A stretch of DNA of 64,000 bases, from positions 11,400 through 75,399 of the forward strand of contig MKTU01000051.1 of NCBI GenBank assembly GCA_001898415.1, read 5' to 3'. Both the position numbers and the translations under genes were made by a program. The DNA comes from Rhodanobacter sp. 67-28 (GTDB taxonomy: Bacteria; Pseudomonadota; Gammaproteobacteria; Xanthomonadales; Rhodanobacteraceae). Shown in pieces: positions 1 through 8,666 of this stretch (its first letter is position 1; each line of letters starts with the position of its first letter). The notes beneath the pieces are model-generated. The model ran no database searches and was not told the origin of the DNA. It saw only the letters and a list, made by a program, of their open reading frames with translations.

Positions 1-726
1 GAATCGGTCGAGGTGTTCGACCAGGCCGAGAGCATCCCCGGCCCCGGCACCGAGCGCATCGGCAAGCTGGCTGCGGAACTGAAGCTGGTGGTGGTCGCCT
101 CGCTGTTCGAGCGCCGCGCCGCCGGGCTGTATCACAACACCGCCGTCGTCTTCGACCGCTCGGCGGCGATCGCCGGCGTCTACCGCAAGATGCACATTCC
201 GGACGATCCGGGCTTCTACGAGAAATTCTACTTCACGCCCGGCGACCTGGGTTTCGAACCGATCGACACCTCGGTCGGCCGCCTCGGCGTGCTGGTGTGC
301 TGGGACCAGTGGTATCCGGAGGCGGCGCGCCTGATGGCGCTGGCCGGGGCCGAGCTGCTGCTCTATCCGACCGCCATCGGCTGGGATCCCACTGACGAGC
401 AAGCCGAGAAGGACCGCCAGCGCGACGCCTGGATCACCGTGCAGCGCGGCCACGCCGTGGCCAACGGCCTGCCCCTGCTCGCCTGCAACCGTACCGGCTT
501 CGAAACCGATCCCGCCGACGCGACCTCGGGTATCCAGTTCTGGGGTTCCAGCTTCGTCGCCGGACCCCAGGGCGAATTCCTGGCCCGGGCGGGTACCGAT
601 GCCCGCGAATTGCTGCTCGCGGAAGTCGACCTGGGCCGCAGCGAGAACGTGCGCCGGATCTGGCCGTTCCTGCGTGACCGCCGCATCGACGCCTACGCCG
701 ACCTGCTGAAGCGCTTCCGTGACTGA
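1..726 (+). CDS. aguB: N-carbamoylputrescine amidase, N-terminus cut by window edge
   Basis: The visible 241 residues are the C-terminal part of a nitrilase-superfamily amidase. This enzyme hydrolyses N-carbamoylputrescine to putrescine, CO2 and ammonia, the last step of the agmatine route to putrescine. The family Lys (in YRKMHIPD, codon 187-189) and nucleophilic Cys (in LVCWDQWYPE, codon 298-300) are present; the catalytic Glu would lie upstream of the window. The frame is open from base 1, so the GTG at 13 is not a real start. The usual partner, agmatine deiminase, would be outside the window. Substrate is assigned from family resemblance. Confidence 0.88.
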   Translation, partial: ESVEVFDQAESIPGPGTERIGKLAAELKLVVVASLFERRAAGLYHNTAVVFDRSAAIAGVYRKMHIPDDPGFYEKFYFTPGDLGFEPIDTSVGRLGVLVCWDQWYPEAARLMALAGAELLLYPTAIGWDPTDEQAEKDRQRDAWITVQRGHAVANGLPLLACNRTGFETDPADATSGIQFWGSSFVAGPQGEFLARAGTDARELLLAEVDLGRSENVRRIWPFLRDRRIDAYADLLKRFRD

Positions 727-758
727 GCCTTTGCGATCATCCTTGATCGCGAAGATCA

Positions 759-786
759 AAAAGCGGCCAGCCATGGCCGCAGTTTC
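759..786 (+). terminator. Possible terminator after aguB
   Basis: A 6-bp GC stem (GCGGCC / GGCCGC, 763-768 and 775-780) is preceded by an A-run and followed by a mixed T-rich stretch. It lies 33 bases after the aguB stop. The stem is short and the T-tract interrupted, so it is only a plausible terminator. Confidence 0.4.
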
Positions 787-860
787 AAGTTTTGGCTTGT
801 GCCACAGGGGCGTCACCCCCATTCATGGCTTCTCTCCCCGTTGACTGGCGTGCCGTCCGC

Positions 861-2093
861 ATGAGTGTTCCCGAAACCGCAGTCGCCCCGCCGGCAGCCC
901 TCGAAGGACAGCCGCTGGAGCGCGTGCAGCGCGATGGCGTCGAGTACGTGGTGCTGGGCACCGCCCACGTCTCGCGCAGCAGCAAGGAAGCAGTCGAGGC
1001 GCTGCTGGCCAGCGAGCATTTCGACGCGGTGGCGGTGGAGCTGTGCGAAAGCCGCGCGCAGGGCATGCGCGATCCGGAAGCGTTCAAGCAGATGGACCTG
1101 TTCCAGGTGATCCGCCAAGGCAAGGCCGGCATGGTCGTCGCCAGCCTGGTGCTGTCTACCTTCCAGAAGCGCCTTGCCGAGCAGTCGGGCATCCAGCCCG
1201 GCGCCGAGATGAAGGCAGCGATGGACGGCGCCGAGGCGCACGACGTGCCGCTGTGGCTGATCGACCGCGAAGTCGGCACCACGCTGAAACGCGCCTGGCG
1301 CAGCGTGGGTTTCTGGCAACGATTCGGCCTGCTCGGCGGGCTCGCCGCCAGCATCTTCGAGCGCAACGACATCGCCGAAGACGAAGTGGAAAAGCTCAAG
1401 CAGAGCGACCTGCTGGAAAGCGCCTTCAGCGAGTTCGCCAGCGGCTCGAAGCCGCTGTATGAAAGCCTGATCGGCGAACGCGATGCCTACATGGCGGCGC
1501 GACTGCGCGAGGAAGCCGCGCACACGCCGTCGGACGAGCCCCGGCGCGTGCTGGTGGTGATCGGCGCCGGCCATCTCAAGGGCCTGTGCACGCTGCTGCG
1601 CGAGCAGCACGAAGACCCGGCGCGTACCGTTGCCGAACTGGCGCAGACCCCGCCCAAGGCACGCTGGCCGAAATGGGTCGCCGCCGGCCTGGTGCTGCTG
1701 GTGTTCGCCGCCATCGCCTGGGCATTCCACCGCAATGCGGCGCTGGGCACGCAGGCGCTGATGGCGTGGATACTGTTCACCGGCGGCTTCGCTGCCCTGG
1801 GCGCGGTGGCGGCCGGCAGTCATCCATTGAGCGTCGCCGCCGCTTTCGTCGCCGCCCCGATCAAGCCGTTCCGCCCCGGCATCCCCGCCGGCGGCATCAG
1901 CGCGATGGCCGAAGCCTGGGTGCGTCGTCCACGCGTGGCGGATTTCGACAGCCTGCGCGAAGACATCGTGCACTGGACCGGCTGGTGGAAAAACCGCGTG
2001 GCGCGCACCCTGCTCAACTTCATCCTGGTCAGCGTGGGCACGCTTATCGGCGAGTACAGTGCCGGCTTCCACATCGTCAAGAGCCTGTTCTGA
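861..2093 (+). CDS. TraB/PrgY (Tiki/GumN-fold) family membrane protein
   Basis: This 410-residue protein has an N-terminal TraB-type domain and a C-terminal membrane domain. The family motifs GTAH (residues 33-36), VELCESR and GAGH (235-238) are present. Hydrophobic segments follow at roughly 272-290, 296-335 and 386-405. Bacterial members are poorly characterised: the Enterococcus relatives TraB/PrgY limit pheromone signalling, and Tiki relatives are metalloproteases. The ATG at 861 was chosen because homology begins soon after it; an in-frame ATG at 825 and a TTG at 792 are alternatives, and none has a strong ribosome binding site. The biological role here is unknown. Confidence 0.75.
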   Translation: MSVPETAVAPPAALEGQPLERVQRDGVEYVVLGTAHVSRSSKEAVEALLASEHFDAVAVELCESRAQGMRDPEAFKQMDLFQVIRQGKAGMVVASLVLSTFQKRLAEQSGIQPGAEMKAAMDGAEAHDVPLWLIDREVGTTLKRAWRSVGFWQRFGLLGGLAASIFERNDIAEDEVEKLKQSDLLESAFSEFASGSKPLYESLIGERDAYMAARLREEAAHTPSDEPRRVLVVIGAGHLKGLCTLLREQHEDPARTVAELAQTPPKARWPKWVAAGLVLLVFAAIAWAFHRNAALGTQALMAWILFTGGFAALGAVAAGSHPLSVAAAFVAAPIKPFRPGIPAGGISAMAEAWVRRPRVADFDSLREDIVHWTGWWKNRVARTLLNFILVSVGTLIGEYSAGFHIVKSLF

Positions 2094-2151
2094 CCCGCGT
2101 GCTAGCATTCGCGCCGCTGCGCGCGGCGCCCTTCGCGGCGAGCACACTCCG

Positions 2152-2238
2152 GCCCGGGTGGCGAAACTGGTATACGCAAGGGACTTAAAATCCCTCGGCC
2201 GCAAGGCCATGCGGGTTCGACCCCCGCCCCGGGCACCA
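2152..2238 (+). tRNA. tRNA-Leu (anticodon UAA)
   Basis: An 87-base cloverleaf with a long variable arm and encoded CCA. The acceptor stem is GCCCGGG / CCCGGGC, and the anticodon stem AGGGA/TCCCT encloses a loop with TAA. It matches E. coli leuZ in isotype and neighbourhood, but points towards the tRNA-Cys and tRNA-Gly genes instead of away from them. Confidence 0.96.
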
Positions 2239-2252
2239 GCCACCGCCAGACA

Positions 2253-2282
2253 GCAAAAAGCCCGCCGATGGCGGGCTTTTTG
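2253..2282. terminator. Bidirectional terminator between tRNA-Leu and tRNA-Cys
   Basis: An A5 - GCCCGCC - GAT - GGCGGGC - T5 inverted repeat lies 15 bases after tRNA-Leu and 29 bases beyond the 3' end of the convergent tRNA-Cys. The symmetric A and T tracts make it work in both directions. Confidence 0.9.
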
Positions 2283-2310
2283 TCGGGCTGCCGTGACAGC
2301 CGCGATGCAA

Positions 2311-2384
2311 TGGAGGCCTAGGTCGGAATCGAACCGGCGTACGCGGATTTGCAGTCCGCTGCATGACCACTCTGCCACCAGGCC
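2311..2384 (-). tRNA. tRNA-Cys (anticodon GCA)
   Basis: A 74-base cloverleaf with encoded CCA. The acceptor stem is GGCCTGG / CTAGGCC and the anticodon loop CTGCAAA carries GCA. It is the third tRNA in the leftward series after two tRNA-Gly genes, as in the E. coli glyW-cysT locus. Confidence 0.95.
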
Positions 2385-2435
2385 GTTGCTTGATGCACGC
2401 GATCACGTGACACCCCGATGATCGCATATTCCCCG

Positions 2436-2463
2436 GAAAACAAAACCCCGGCGATCCGGGGTT
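2436..2463 (-). terminator. Terminator-like hairpin between tRNA-Gly and tRNA-Cys
   Basis: In leftward transcripts an AACCCCGG / CCGGGGTT stem is followed by a run rich in T (TTTGTTTTCC). It sits 12 bases after the second tRNA-Gly. It would end most tRNA-Gly transcripts or act as a processing hairpin before tRNA-Cys. Confidence 0.7.
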
Positions 2464-2475
2464 CCGTGCAAATCC

Positions 2476-2551
<76 letters not shown>

Positions 2552-2564
2552 ATCGGAGCCGCAA

Positions 2565-2592
2565 ATGATAGCAGAACCAGATCGCTTGTGAA
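2565..2592 (-). promoter_or_regulatory. Promoter for tRNA-Gly copy 2
   Basis: Reading leftward, a -35 TTCACA (2587-2592) and a -10 TATCAT (2565-2570) are separated by 16 bases. The tRNA 5' end lies 13 bases past the -10 box. The segment before the start site (TTGCGGC) is partly GC-rich. Confidence 0.65.
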
Positions 2593-2647
2593 TAGCGCCC
2601 GGCCCTCCCGCGTGCGGCCCTGCGCCATGGCTGATGGCCGGAAACGA

Positions 2648-2674
2648 CAAGGCCCTGAACGAGTCAGGGCCTTG
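2648..2674 (-). terminator. Hairpin downstream of tRNA-Gly copy 1
   Basis: A perfect CAAGGCCCTGA / TCAGGGCCTTG stem of 11 bp lies 19 bases after the first tRNA-Gly. The T-tract is poor (TTGTCGTTT), so it may be a weak terminator or a processing structure. Confidence 0.55.
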
Positions 2675-2693
2675 CGTCGCCACGGGCGAAATC

Positions 2694-2769
<76 letters not shown>

Positions 2770-2782
2770 ATCGGAGCCGCGC

Positions 2783-2810
2783 ATTCTAATACGTGAAACG
2801 GTGTCGTCAA
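2783..2810 (-). promoter_or_regulatory. Strong tRNA promoter overlapping the pgsA stop codon
   Basis: Reading leftward, -35 TTGACG (2805-2810) contains the TGA stop of pgsA. A 16-base spacer leads to -10 TAGAAT (2783-2788). The discriminator that follows is GCGCGGC, the GC-rich type associated with stringent (ppGpp/DksA) control of stable RNA promoters. Confidence 0.8.
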
Positions 2811-3403
2811 GTCGGTTTGCCCGAGGCGTCGTCGCGCAGCATCGGCCAGGCTGCGCGCAGGTAGTACAGCCCGGACCAGATGGTCAGGATGCCGGCGATC
2901 ACCAGCAGTCCTTCGCCGATGTGATACAGCCGCAGCGCCGTGGCTTCCTTCTCGTGCTGCACGATGAGCACCACCAGCGCCACCATCTGCATCACGGTCT
3001 TCAGCTTGCCGATCATGGCGACTTTCACGGTGGCGCTCATGCCGATCTTGGCCATCCATTCGCGTAGCGCCGACACGCTGATCTCGCGCCCGACGATGAC
3101 CGCCGCGGTCACCGCCATCAGGATGCCGGACCAGCCGCTGCTCGGATGCGACTGCACCAGCAGGAACAACGTCACCGCCACCATCAACTTGTCCGCCACC
3201 GGGTCGAGAAAGGCGCCGAACGCCGAGGTGAGCTTCATCCGCCGGGCGAGATAGCCGTCCAGCCAGTCGGTGATGGCGGCCAGGATGAACACGATGGCGG
3301 CCGTGATGTTGTGGCCACGGAACGGCAAGTAGAACACCACGACCATCACCGGCAGCAATGCCACGCGGAAAAGGGTCAGCCAGGTCGGCAAATTGATGCG
3401 CAT
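2807..3403 (-). CDS. pgsA: CDP-diacylglycerol-glycerol-3-phosphate 3-phosphatidyltransferase
   Basis: This 198-residue integral membrane protein makes phosphatidylglycerol phosphate from CDP-diacylglycerol and glycerol 3-phosphate, the committed step to phosphatidylglycerol and cardiolipin. The CDP-alcohol phosphotransferase signature is visible as DWLDGYLARR...GAFLDPVADK, with the aspartates that bind the metal. Several hydrophobic helices follow. The ATG at 3403 is chosen because AGGA sits about 9 bases upstream and the protein then begins MRINLPTWLT, as in the family; the frame remains open 24 codons further. It follows uvrC after 72 bases, as in E. coli. Confidence 0.95.
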   Translation of the reverse strand: MRINLPTWLTLFRVALLPVMVVVFYLPFRGHNITAAIVFILAAITDWLDGYLARRMKLTSAFGAFLDPVADKLMVAVTLFLLVQSHPSSGWSGILMAVTAAVIVGREISVSALREWMAKIGMSATVKVAMIGKLKTVMQMVALVVLIVQHEKEATALRLYHIGEGLLVIAGILTIWSGLYYLRAAWPMLRDDASGKPT

Positions 3404-3475
3404 GGTTCGTCCTGAGGATTTGTTGCAGTTTCGCACGCCGGCATGCCGCTGCCACGTGATGGTACCTGCCGGCAT

Positions 3476-5317
3476 TCAGCCATGCAGGCTGGCATAGATT
3501 TTCTCGGCCAGGTTTCGGTCGATGCCCTTCACCTGCATCAACTCCTCGACGCCGGCTGCCTCCACGCCCTGCATGCCGCCGAAGGCCTTCAGCAGCAACG
3601 ACCTCCGCCGCGCCCCGATGCCCGGGATGTCCTCCAGCACGCTGCGCTCGCGCGCTTTCTCGCGCCGCTTGCGATGGCCGCTGATGGCAAAGCGATGCGC
3701 CTCGTCGCGCACCGCCGCGACCAGGTGCAGCGCCGGCGAGGACGAGCCGGGATGCAGCTCGCGGCCCACGCTGCCCGCCTCATGTCGCGCCAGCACCAGG
3801 GTTTCCTCGCCGGCGCGGCGGCCCGGCCCCTTGGCCACGCCGACCACCTCGATGCCGTCGACACCCAGGTCGCACAACACCTCCAGCGCCTGTGCCACCT
3901 GGCCGCTGCCGCCATCGATCAGCAGCACGTCGGGACGCACGCCCTCGCCTTCGGCCACCTTGCGGAAGCGTCGGGTCAATGCCTGGTGCATGGCCGCGTA
4001 ATCGTCACCGGGCGTGATGCCGGCGATGTTGAAGCGGCGGTAGTGCGATTTCTCGGGGCCTTCCGGGCCGAATACCACGCACGACGCTACCGTGAGCTCG
4101 CCCATGGTGTGGCTGATGTCGAAACATTCGATCCGGCGCGGCATGCTGTCCAGCCCCAGCACCTTCTGCAGATCGTCGAAACGCGTGCCCAGCGTCTGCC
4201 GGCTGGCCAGCCGCGCGGTAAGCGAAGCCTGGGCATTGCGCTCGGCCATCTGCAGGAACTGCGCACGATCCCCGCGCACGCTGGACTTCAGTTCCACCAC
4301 ATGACCGGCGTGCTGGCCCAGCACCTCGGCGAGGAGGGCCTGGTCGGGCAGCGCCATGCCGAGGATCAGCTCGCGCGGCACCGGCCGGTCCAGGTAGTAC
4401 TGCGCGATGAACTGCGCCAGCACGTCCGCCGGCGTGGCGTCCAGCGGCAGCCGCGGGAAGAAATCCCGCGTCCCCAGGCTGATGCCGTTGCGGAAGAACA
4501 GCACGCTGACGCAGGCCATGCCGGCCTCGATGCGACAGGCGAGCACGTCCATGTCGGCGCTGGCCCCGCGCACGTGGTGCTGCGCCTGCAGCTGGCGCAG
4601 CGCGGCGACCTGGTCGCGCAGTTTCGCGGCACGCTCGAACTGCAGCGACTGGCTGGCCTGCTCCATCGCCGTGGCCAGTTCGTCGATCACCGCGTTGCTG
4701 CGCCCTTCCAGGAACATCTCGGCATGGCGCACGTCTTGGCGATAATCCTCGACGCTGATCAGCCCCACGCACGGCGCGCTGCAGCGGCCGATCTGGTACA
4801 GCAGGCACGGGCGCGTGCGGTTGCGGAAGTAGCTGTCCTCGCACTGGCGCACCTTGAACAGCTTCTGCATCAGGTTGAGGCTTTCGCGCACCGCATGGGC
4901 GCTGGGGTACGGCCCGAAATAGCGACCCGGCAGGTTCTTTGCGCCGCGGTGGAAGGCCAGCCGCGGATAGTCCTCGCCGCTGGAGAGGTAGATGTAGGGA
5001 TAGCTCTTGTCGTCGCGCAGCAGGATGTTGTAGCGCGGCTTGAGCGACTTGATCAGCTGCGATTCCAGCAGCAGCGCTTCGCCCTCGGTACGCGTCACCG
5101 TGATCTCGACGCGGGCGATCTGCGCCACCATCGCGGCGATGCGCGCCTCTGTCGGCGGCTTCAGGAAATAGCTGCCGACGCGCTTTTTAAGGTTGCCGGC
5201 CTTGCCCACGTAGAGCAGCTCGCCGGCCGCGTCGAAGTGGCGGTAGACGCCCGGCGAAGTGGCGAGCGTGCGTACGAAGGCCTTGCCGTCGAAGGGGGGC
5301 GGTTGCGGGGACTGCAT
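3476..5317 (-). CDS. uvrC: Excinuclease ABC subunit C
   Basis: UvrC (613 residues, normal length) makes the two incisions on either side of a lesion in nucleotide excision repair after UvrA and UvrB have marked it. The N-terminus has a GIY-YIG nuclease module (GVYR...LYVGKA, about residues 20-95) for the 3' cut. A UVR domain that contacts UvrB follows near 200-240. An RNase H-like nuclease core for the 5' cut contains DGGSGQV, and the C-terminus has helix-hairpin-helix motifs (EDIPGIG, MQVKGI). Downstream lies pgsA. Confidence 0.97.
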   Translation of the reverse strand: MQSPQPPPFDGKAFVRTLATSPGVYRHFDAAGELLYVGKAGNLKKRVGSYFLKPPTEARIAAMVAQIARVEITVTRTEGEALLLESQLIKSLKPRYNILLRDDKSYPYIYLSSGEDYPRLAFHRGAKNLPGRYFGPYPSAHAVRESLNLMQKLFKVRQCEDSYFRNRTRPCLLYQIGRCSAPCVGLISVEDYRQDVRHAEMFLEGRSNAVIDELATAMEQASQSLQFERAAKLRDQVAALRQLQAQHHVRGASADMDVLACRIEAGMACVSVLFFRNGISLGTRDFFPRLPLDATPADVLAQFIAQYYLDRPVPRELILGMALPDQALLAEVLGQHAGHVVELKSSVRGDRAQFLQMAERNAQASLTARLASRQTLGTRFDDLQKVLGLDSMPRRIECFDISHTMGELTVASCVVFGPEGPEKSHYRRFNIAGITPGDDYAAMHQALTRRFRKVAEGEGVRPDVLLIDGGSGQVAQALEVLCDLGVDGIEVVGVAKGPGRRAGEETLVLARHEAGSVGRELHPGSSSPALHLVAAVRDEAHRFAISGHRKRREKARERSVLEDIPGIGARRRSLLLKAFGGMQGVEAAGVEELMQVKGIDRNLAEKIYASLHG

Positions 5318-5364
5318 GGGAGGATTCTAGCGGCAGCACATGGCGACGCTCCCGATATGGAGCC

Positions 5365-6141
5365 TCACGGGTGTGAGCGCAACCACAGCTCGGCGCGTTC
5401 CAGATCCGCCTCGGTATCGATGCCCGGGGGAAACGGCTCGGGTGTCAGCCGCACCGCGATCGCGTGGCCGTGCTCGAGCACGCGCAACTGCTCCAGCGAT
5501 TCGGTCTGTTCCAGCGGCGTGCGCGACAACTGCGTGTAGCGACGCAGGAACCCGGCCCGATAGGCATAAATGCCGATGTGGCGCAGGAACGGAGTGCCGG
5601 ACGGCAGCGCGTGCCGGTCCGTCGCGAACGCATCACGCGCCCACGGCATCGGCGCGCGGCTGAAATACAGCGCGCGCCCGTTGCCGGTGCGCACCAGTTT
5701 CACGACGTTAGGATCGAACAGCTCCTCGGCGTCGATGATCGGCGTGGCCAGCGTGGCCACCGGCGCATCGTCACCGGCCAGCGCCTGGGCGACGGCGCGG
5801 ATGCCGGCGGCCGGCGCGAACGGTTCGTCGCCTTGCAGGTTGACCACGATGCTGTCGTCGGCCCAGCCAAGCTGCTCCGCGCACTCGGCCAGCCGGTCGC
5901 TGCCGGAGGCGTGGTCGCGGCGGGTCATGCAGATCTGCACCTCGCGCTGGCCGGCCAGCGCCTCGGCGATGCGCTCGTCGTCCACCGCCACCACCACGCA
6001 GCTGGCGCCGGCTTGCAGTGCGCGCTGCGCCACGCGCACGACCATCGGCACCCCGCCGATGTCACGCAGGGGCTTGCCCGGCAGCCGGGTCGAGCCATGC
6101 CGGGCCGGGATGGCCACGATGAACGAGCGGGAAAGCGACAT
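5365..6141 (-). CDS. kdsB: 3-deoxy-manno-octulosonate cytidylyltransferase (CMP-Kdo synthetase)
   Basis: This 258-residue cytoplasmic enzyme activates Kdo with CTP to give CMP-Kdo, which feeds inner-core lipopolysaccharide assembly on lipid A. The N-terminus [19 protein letters not shown] is the nucleotide-binding signature. NLQGDEPF supplies the metal-binding acidic residue and the C-terminal [13 protein letters not shown] is typical of KdsB. It confirms a Gram-negative outer membrane. It lies 47 bases upstream of uvrC and 63 bases after aroA, all leftward, so it could be read with either group. Confidence 0.95.
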   Translation of the reverse strand: MSLSRSFIVAIPARHGSTRLPGKPLRDIGGVPMVVRVAQRALQAGASCVVVAVDDERIAEALAGQREVQICMTRRDHASGSDRLAECAEQLGWADDSIVVNLQGDEPFAPAAGIRAVAQALAGDDAPVATLATPIIDAEELFDPNVVKLVRTGNGRALYFSRAPMPWARDAFATDRHALPSGTPFLRHIGIYAYRAGFLRRYTQLSRTPLEQTESLEQLRVLEHGHAIAVRLTPEPFPPGIDTEADLERAELWLRSHP

Positions 6142-6204
6142 CGGTCAATCCTTGGGGTGCGCGCCGGCGCGGACGATCACGATACAACGAGTGCCGCGCC
6201 AGGT

Positions 6205-7515
6205 TCAGCACGCCTCGCGCAGGGCAAACCCGCAGCCGTTGGCCAGCTCACGGAAGCCGGGGAACGAGGTGGCCACGTGGCGGCAGTCGTTGATCCGCAC
6301 CGGCCCGGTCGCGCGCAAGCCGGCCACCGCGAAGCTCATCGCGATGCGATGGTCGGTGAGGCTTTCCACCGTGCCGGCGCCGATCGGGCCGCCGTCGATG
6401 ACCGCGCCATCCGGGGTCTCCTCGATCGCCACATCCAGCGCGCGCATGCCCGCCGCCATGGTGGCGATGCGGTCGGATTCCTTCACCCGCAACTCGGCCG
6501 CGCCGCGGACCACCGTGCGTCCCGACGCCGCGGCAGCAGCGATGAACAGGATGGGGAGTTCGTCAATCATGTCCGGCACCAGCGCGACGGGCAACTCGAT
6601 GCCATGCAACGGCGCATGGCGGACCACCAGGTCGCCCACCGGCTCTCCGCCGGCCTCGCGTTCCCGCTCCACCACGATGTCCGCGCCCATCAGGCGCAGT
6701 GCCTGCAGCAAGCCGGTGCGGCGTGGATTGAGGCCTATCCCCGGCAGGCGCAGTTGCGAACCCGGCACGATGCTGGCGGCAACCAGGAAGAATGCCGCCG
6801 ACGAGAAGTCCGCCGGCACCTCGACGTCGACCGCGCGCAAGGCGTGGCCACCGTCGAGCCGGACACGACCCGGCGTGAACTCGATCGGCCATCCGAACGC
6901 GGCCAGCATGCGTTCGGTGTAGTCGCGGGTCGGGTGCGGTTCGAGAATCTCGCTCGTGCCTTGTGCATACAGGCCGGCCAGCAGCAGGGCGGACTTCACC
7001 TGGGCGCTGGCCACCGGCAACTCGTAGCGGATGCCGCGCAGGGTGTTGCCGCCGTGAAGCCGCAGGGGCGGCAGGCCGTCCTGGCTGTCGATGCGCGCGC
7101 CCATCCGCGCCAGCGGGTCGGTCACCCGGCGCATCGGTCGCTTCGACAGCGAAGCATCGCCCACCAGCACGCTGTCGAACGCCTGCCCCGCGAGCAAGCC
7201 AGCGAGCAGACGCATGCCGGTACCGGCATTGCCGCAGTCCAGCGGCTGCGTGGCGGCATGCAGGCCGTGCAGGCCGACGCCGTGAATGACGCGTTCACCC
7301 TCCGTCGGAATTTCGATGCGCACGCCGAGCTGGGCCAGTACCGCGGCCGTGGCGCGCGTGTCCTCACCCTCGAGAAAGCCGCGAATATGCGAACGCCCCT
7401 CGGCGATGGCCGCCAGCATCAGCGCCCGATGCGAGATCGACTTGTCGCCCGGCACGGCGACGCTGCCGTGCAAGGGACCACCTGCGCCGCTGAGCCAGTC
7501 CAGCCGTGCGCTCAA
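6205..7515 (-). CDS. aroA: 3-phosphoshikimate 1-carboxyvinyltransferase (EPSP synthase)
   Basis: EPSP synthase (436 residues) joins phosphoenolpyruvate to shikimate 3-phosphate, the sixth step of the shikimate pathway. Family motifs include VPGDKSISHRALM at the N-terminus, DCGNAGTGMRLLAG and the C-terminal RIAMSFA. The start is a TTG overlapping the pheA stop codon (TTGA), which argues for translational coupling; no better start exists without removing the conserved N-terminus. With pheA and serC it forms an aromatic amino acid group. Confidence 0.95.
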   Translation of the reverse strand: MSARLDWLSGAGGPLHGSVAVPGDKSISHRALMLAAIAEGRSHIRGFLEGEDTRATAAVLAQLGVRIEIPTEGERVIHGVGLHGLHAATQPLDCGNAGTGMRLLAGLLAGQAFDSVLVGDASLSKRPMRRVTDPLARMGARIDSQDGLPPLRLHGGNTLRGIRYELPVASAQVKSALLLAGLYAQGTSEILEPHPTRDYTERMLAAFGWPIEFTPGRVRLDGGHALRAVDVEVPADFSSAAFFLVAASIVPGSQLRLPGIGLNPRRTGLLQALRLMGADIVVEREREAGGEPVGDLVVRHAPLHGIELPVALVPDMIDELPILFIAAAAASGRTVVRGAAELRVKESDRIATMAAGMRALDVAIEETPDGAVIDGGPIGAGTVESLTDHRIAMSFAVAGLRATGPVRINDCRHVATSFPGFRELANGCGFALREAC

Positions 7516-8600
7516 GGCAAGGCCACCGGGTAGGAGCCGAGCACGCGAATCGACGCGGCCGACTCGCCGATGTCGCGCACGGCGGCCTGCAGCGCATCGT
7601 CGTCAATGTGGCCGGACACATCGATGAAGAATGCGTACTGCCACTTGCCGGTGTGCGCCGGGCGCGACTCGATCCGGTTCAGGCTGATGCCATGCTTCGC
7701 GAACGGGCTGAGCACGTCGTACAGTGCGCCCGGCTTGTCGTTGACCGTGACCAGCAGCGAGGTGCGGTCGTTGCCCGAGGGCGGGAACAGCGTGCGGCCG
7801 ATCACCAGGAAGCGCGTGGTGTTGTCGGCGCGGTCCTCGATGCCCTGCGCCACCGTCTTCAGCCGATAGACCTTGCCTGCGCTTTCGCCGGCGATCGCCG
7901 CGACGTCATCGGCATGCAACGCCAGCCGAGCCGCCTCGGCATTGCTCGACACCGCGATGCACTCGACGTCGGGCAGGTTGATGCGCAACCAGGTTTTGCA
8001 CTGCTGCAGCGACTGAGCATGTGCGTAGATGCGATGCACGTCTTCCAGCCTGCCGCTGCGCGAGTGCAGGCACTGGTGCACGCGCAGCTCGATCTCGCCG
8101 CAGATGGTGGCCTCGGAAGTGAGGAACATGTCCAGCGTCACCTGGATCATGCCCTGCCCCGAGTTCTCCACCGGCACCACGCCGAAATCGGCGTGCCCGG
8201 CGGCGACCTCCTGGAACACTTCCTCGATGCTGCCCAGCGGCAGGCCGTAGGCGGCATGGCCGAAATGCTTGCGCACGGCCTGTTCGCTGAAGGTGCCCTC
8301 CGGGCCGAGGAAGCCGATCTTCAACGGGTCTTCCTGCGCCAGGCAGGAGGACATGATCTCGCGGAACAGGCGCACCATCTCGGCATCGGACAGCGGCCCC
8401 TGGTTGCGGTCCACCACCATTCGCAGCACGTGCGCTTCGCGCTCGGGGCGGTAGTAGTCGATCGCCGAAAGCCCCTCGCCCTTCACCTTCGCCACCGTGC
8501 GGGCATGGTTGGCGCGCTCGGAGATGAGCTGCTGGATCTGCCGGTCGATGCTGTCGATGCGCTCGCGCATCTCGCTAAGCGGAGTCTTGGGGTCGTTCAT
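7512..8600 (-). CDS. pheA: Bifunctional chorismate mutase / prephenate dehydratase (P-protein)
   Basis: This 362-residue enzyme turns chorismate to prephenate and then to phenylpyruvate for phenylalanine. The chorismate mutase domain is at residues 1-85 (MRERIDSIDRQIQQLISER). The dehydratase domain carries the catalytic TRF in NTTRFLVIG. The C-terminal ACT domain carries ESRP, which binds phenylalanine for feedback inhibition. The ATG at 8600 is preferred over an upstream GTG/ATG extension because the mutase helix begins right after it. It overlaps aroA by 4 bases and lies 66 bases after serC. Confidence 0.95.
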   Translation of the reverse strand: MNDPKTPLSEMRERIDSIDRQIQQLISERANHARTVAKVKGEGLSAIDYYRPEREAHVLRMVVDRNQGPLSDAEMVRLFREIMSSCLAQEDPLKIGFLGPEGTFSEQAVRKHFGHAAYGLPLGSIEEVFQEVAAGHADFGVVPVENSGQGMIQVTLDMFLTSEATICGEIELRVHQCLHSRSGRLEDVHRIYAHAQSLQQCKTWLRINLPDVECIAVSSNAEAARLALHADDVAAIAGESAGKVYRLKTVAQGIEDRADNTTRFLVIGRTLFPPSGNDRTSLLVTVNDKPGALYDVLSPFAKHGISLNRIESRPAHTGKWQYAFFIDVSGHIDDDALQAAVRDIGESAASIRVLGSYPVALP

Positions 8601-8666
8601 GCCTTGGCCGTCTGGATGGAAAGAAGTCCATTTGCACGCGAGCATCCCATGCTCCGCGAATGATGT

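Noticed and set aside
13-15. GTG at 13 as the start of the first gene
   Set aside because: The frame is open to base 1 and residues before it match the amidase family, so the gene begins outside the window.
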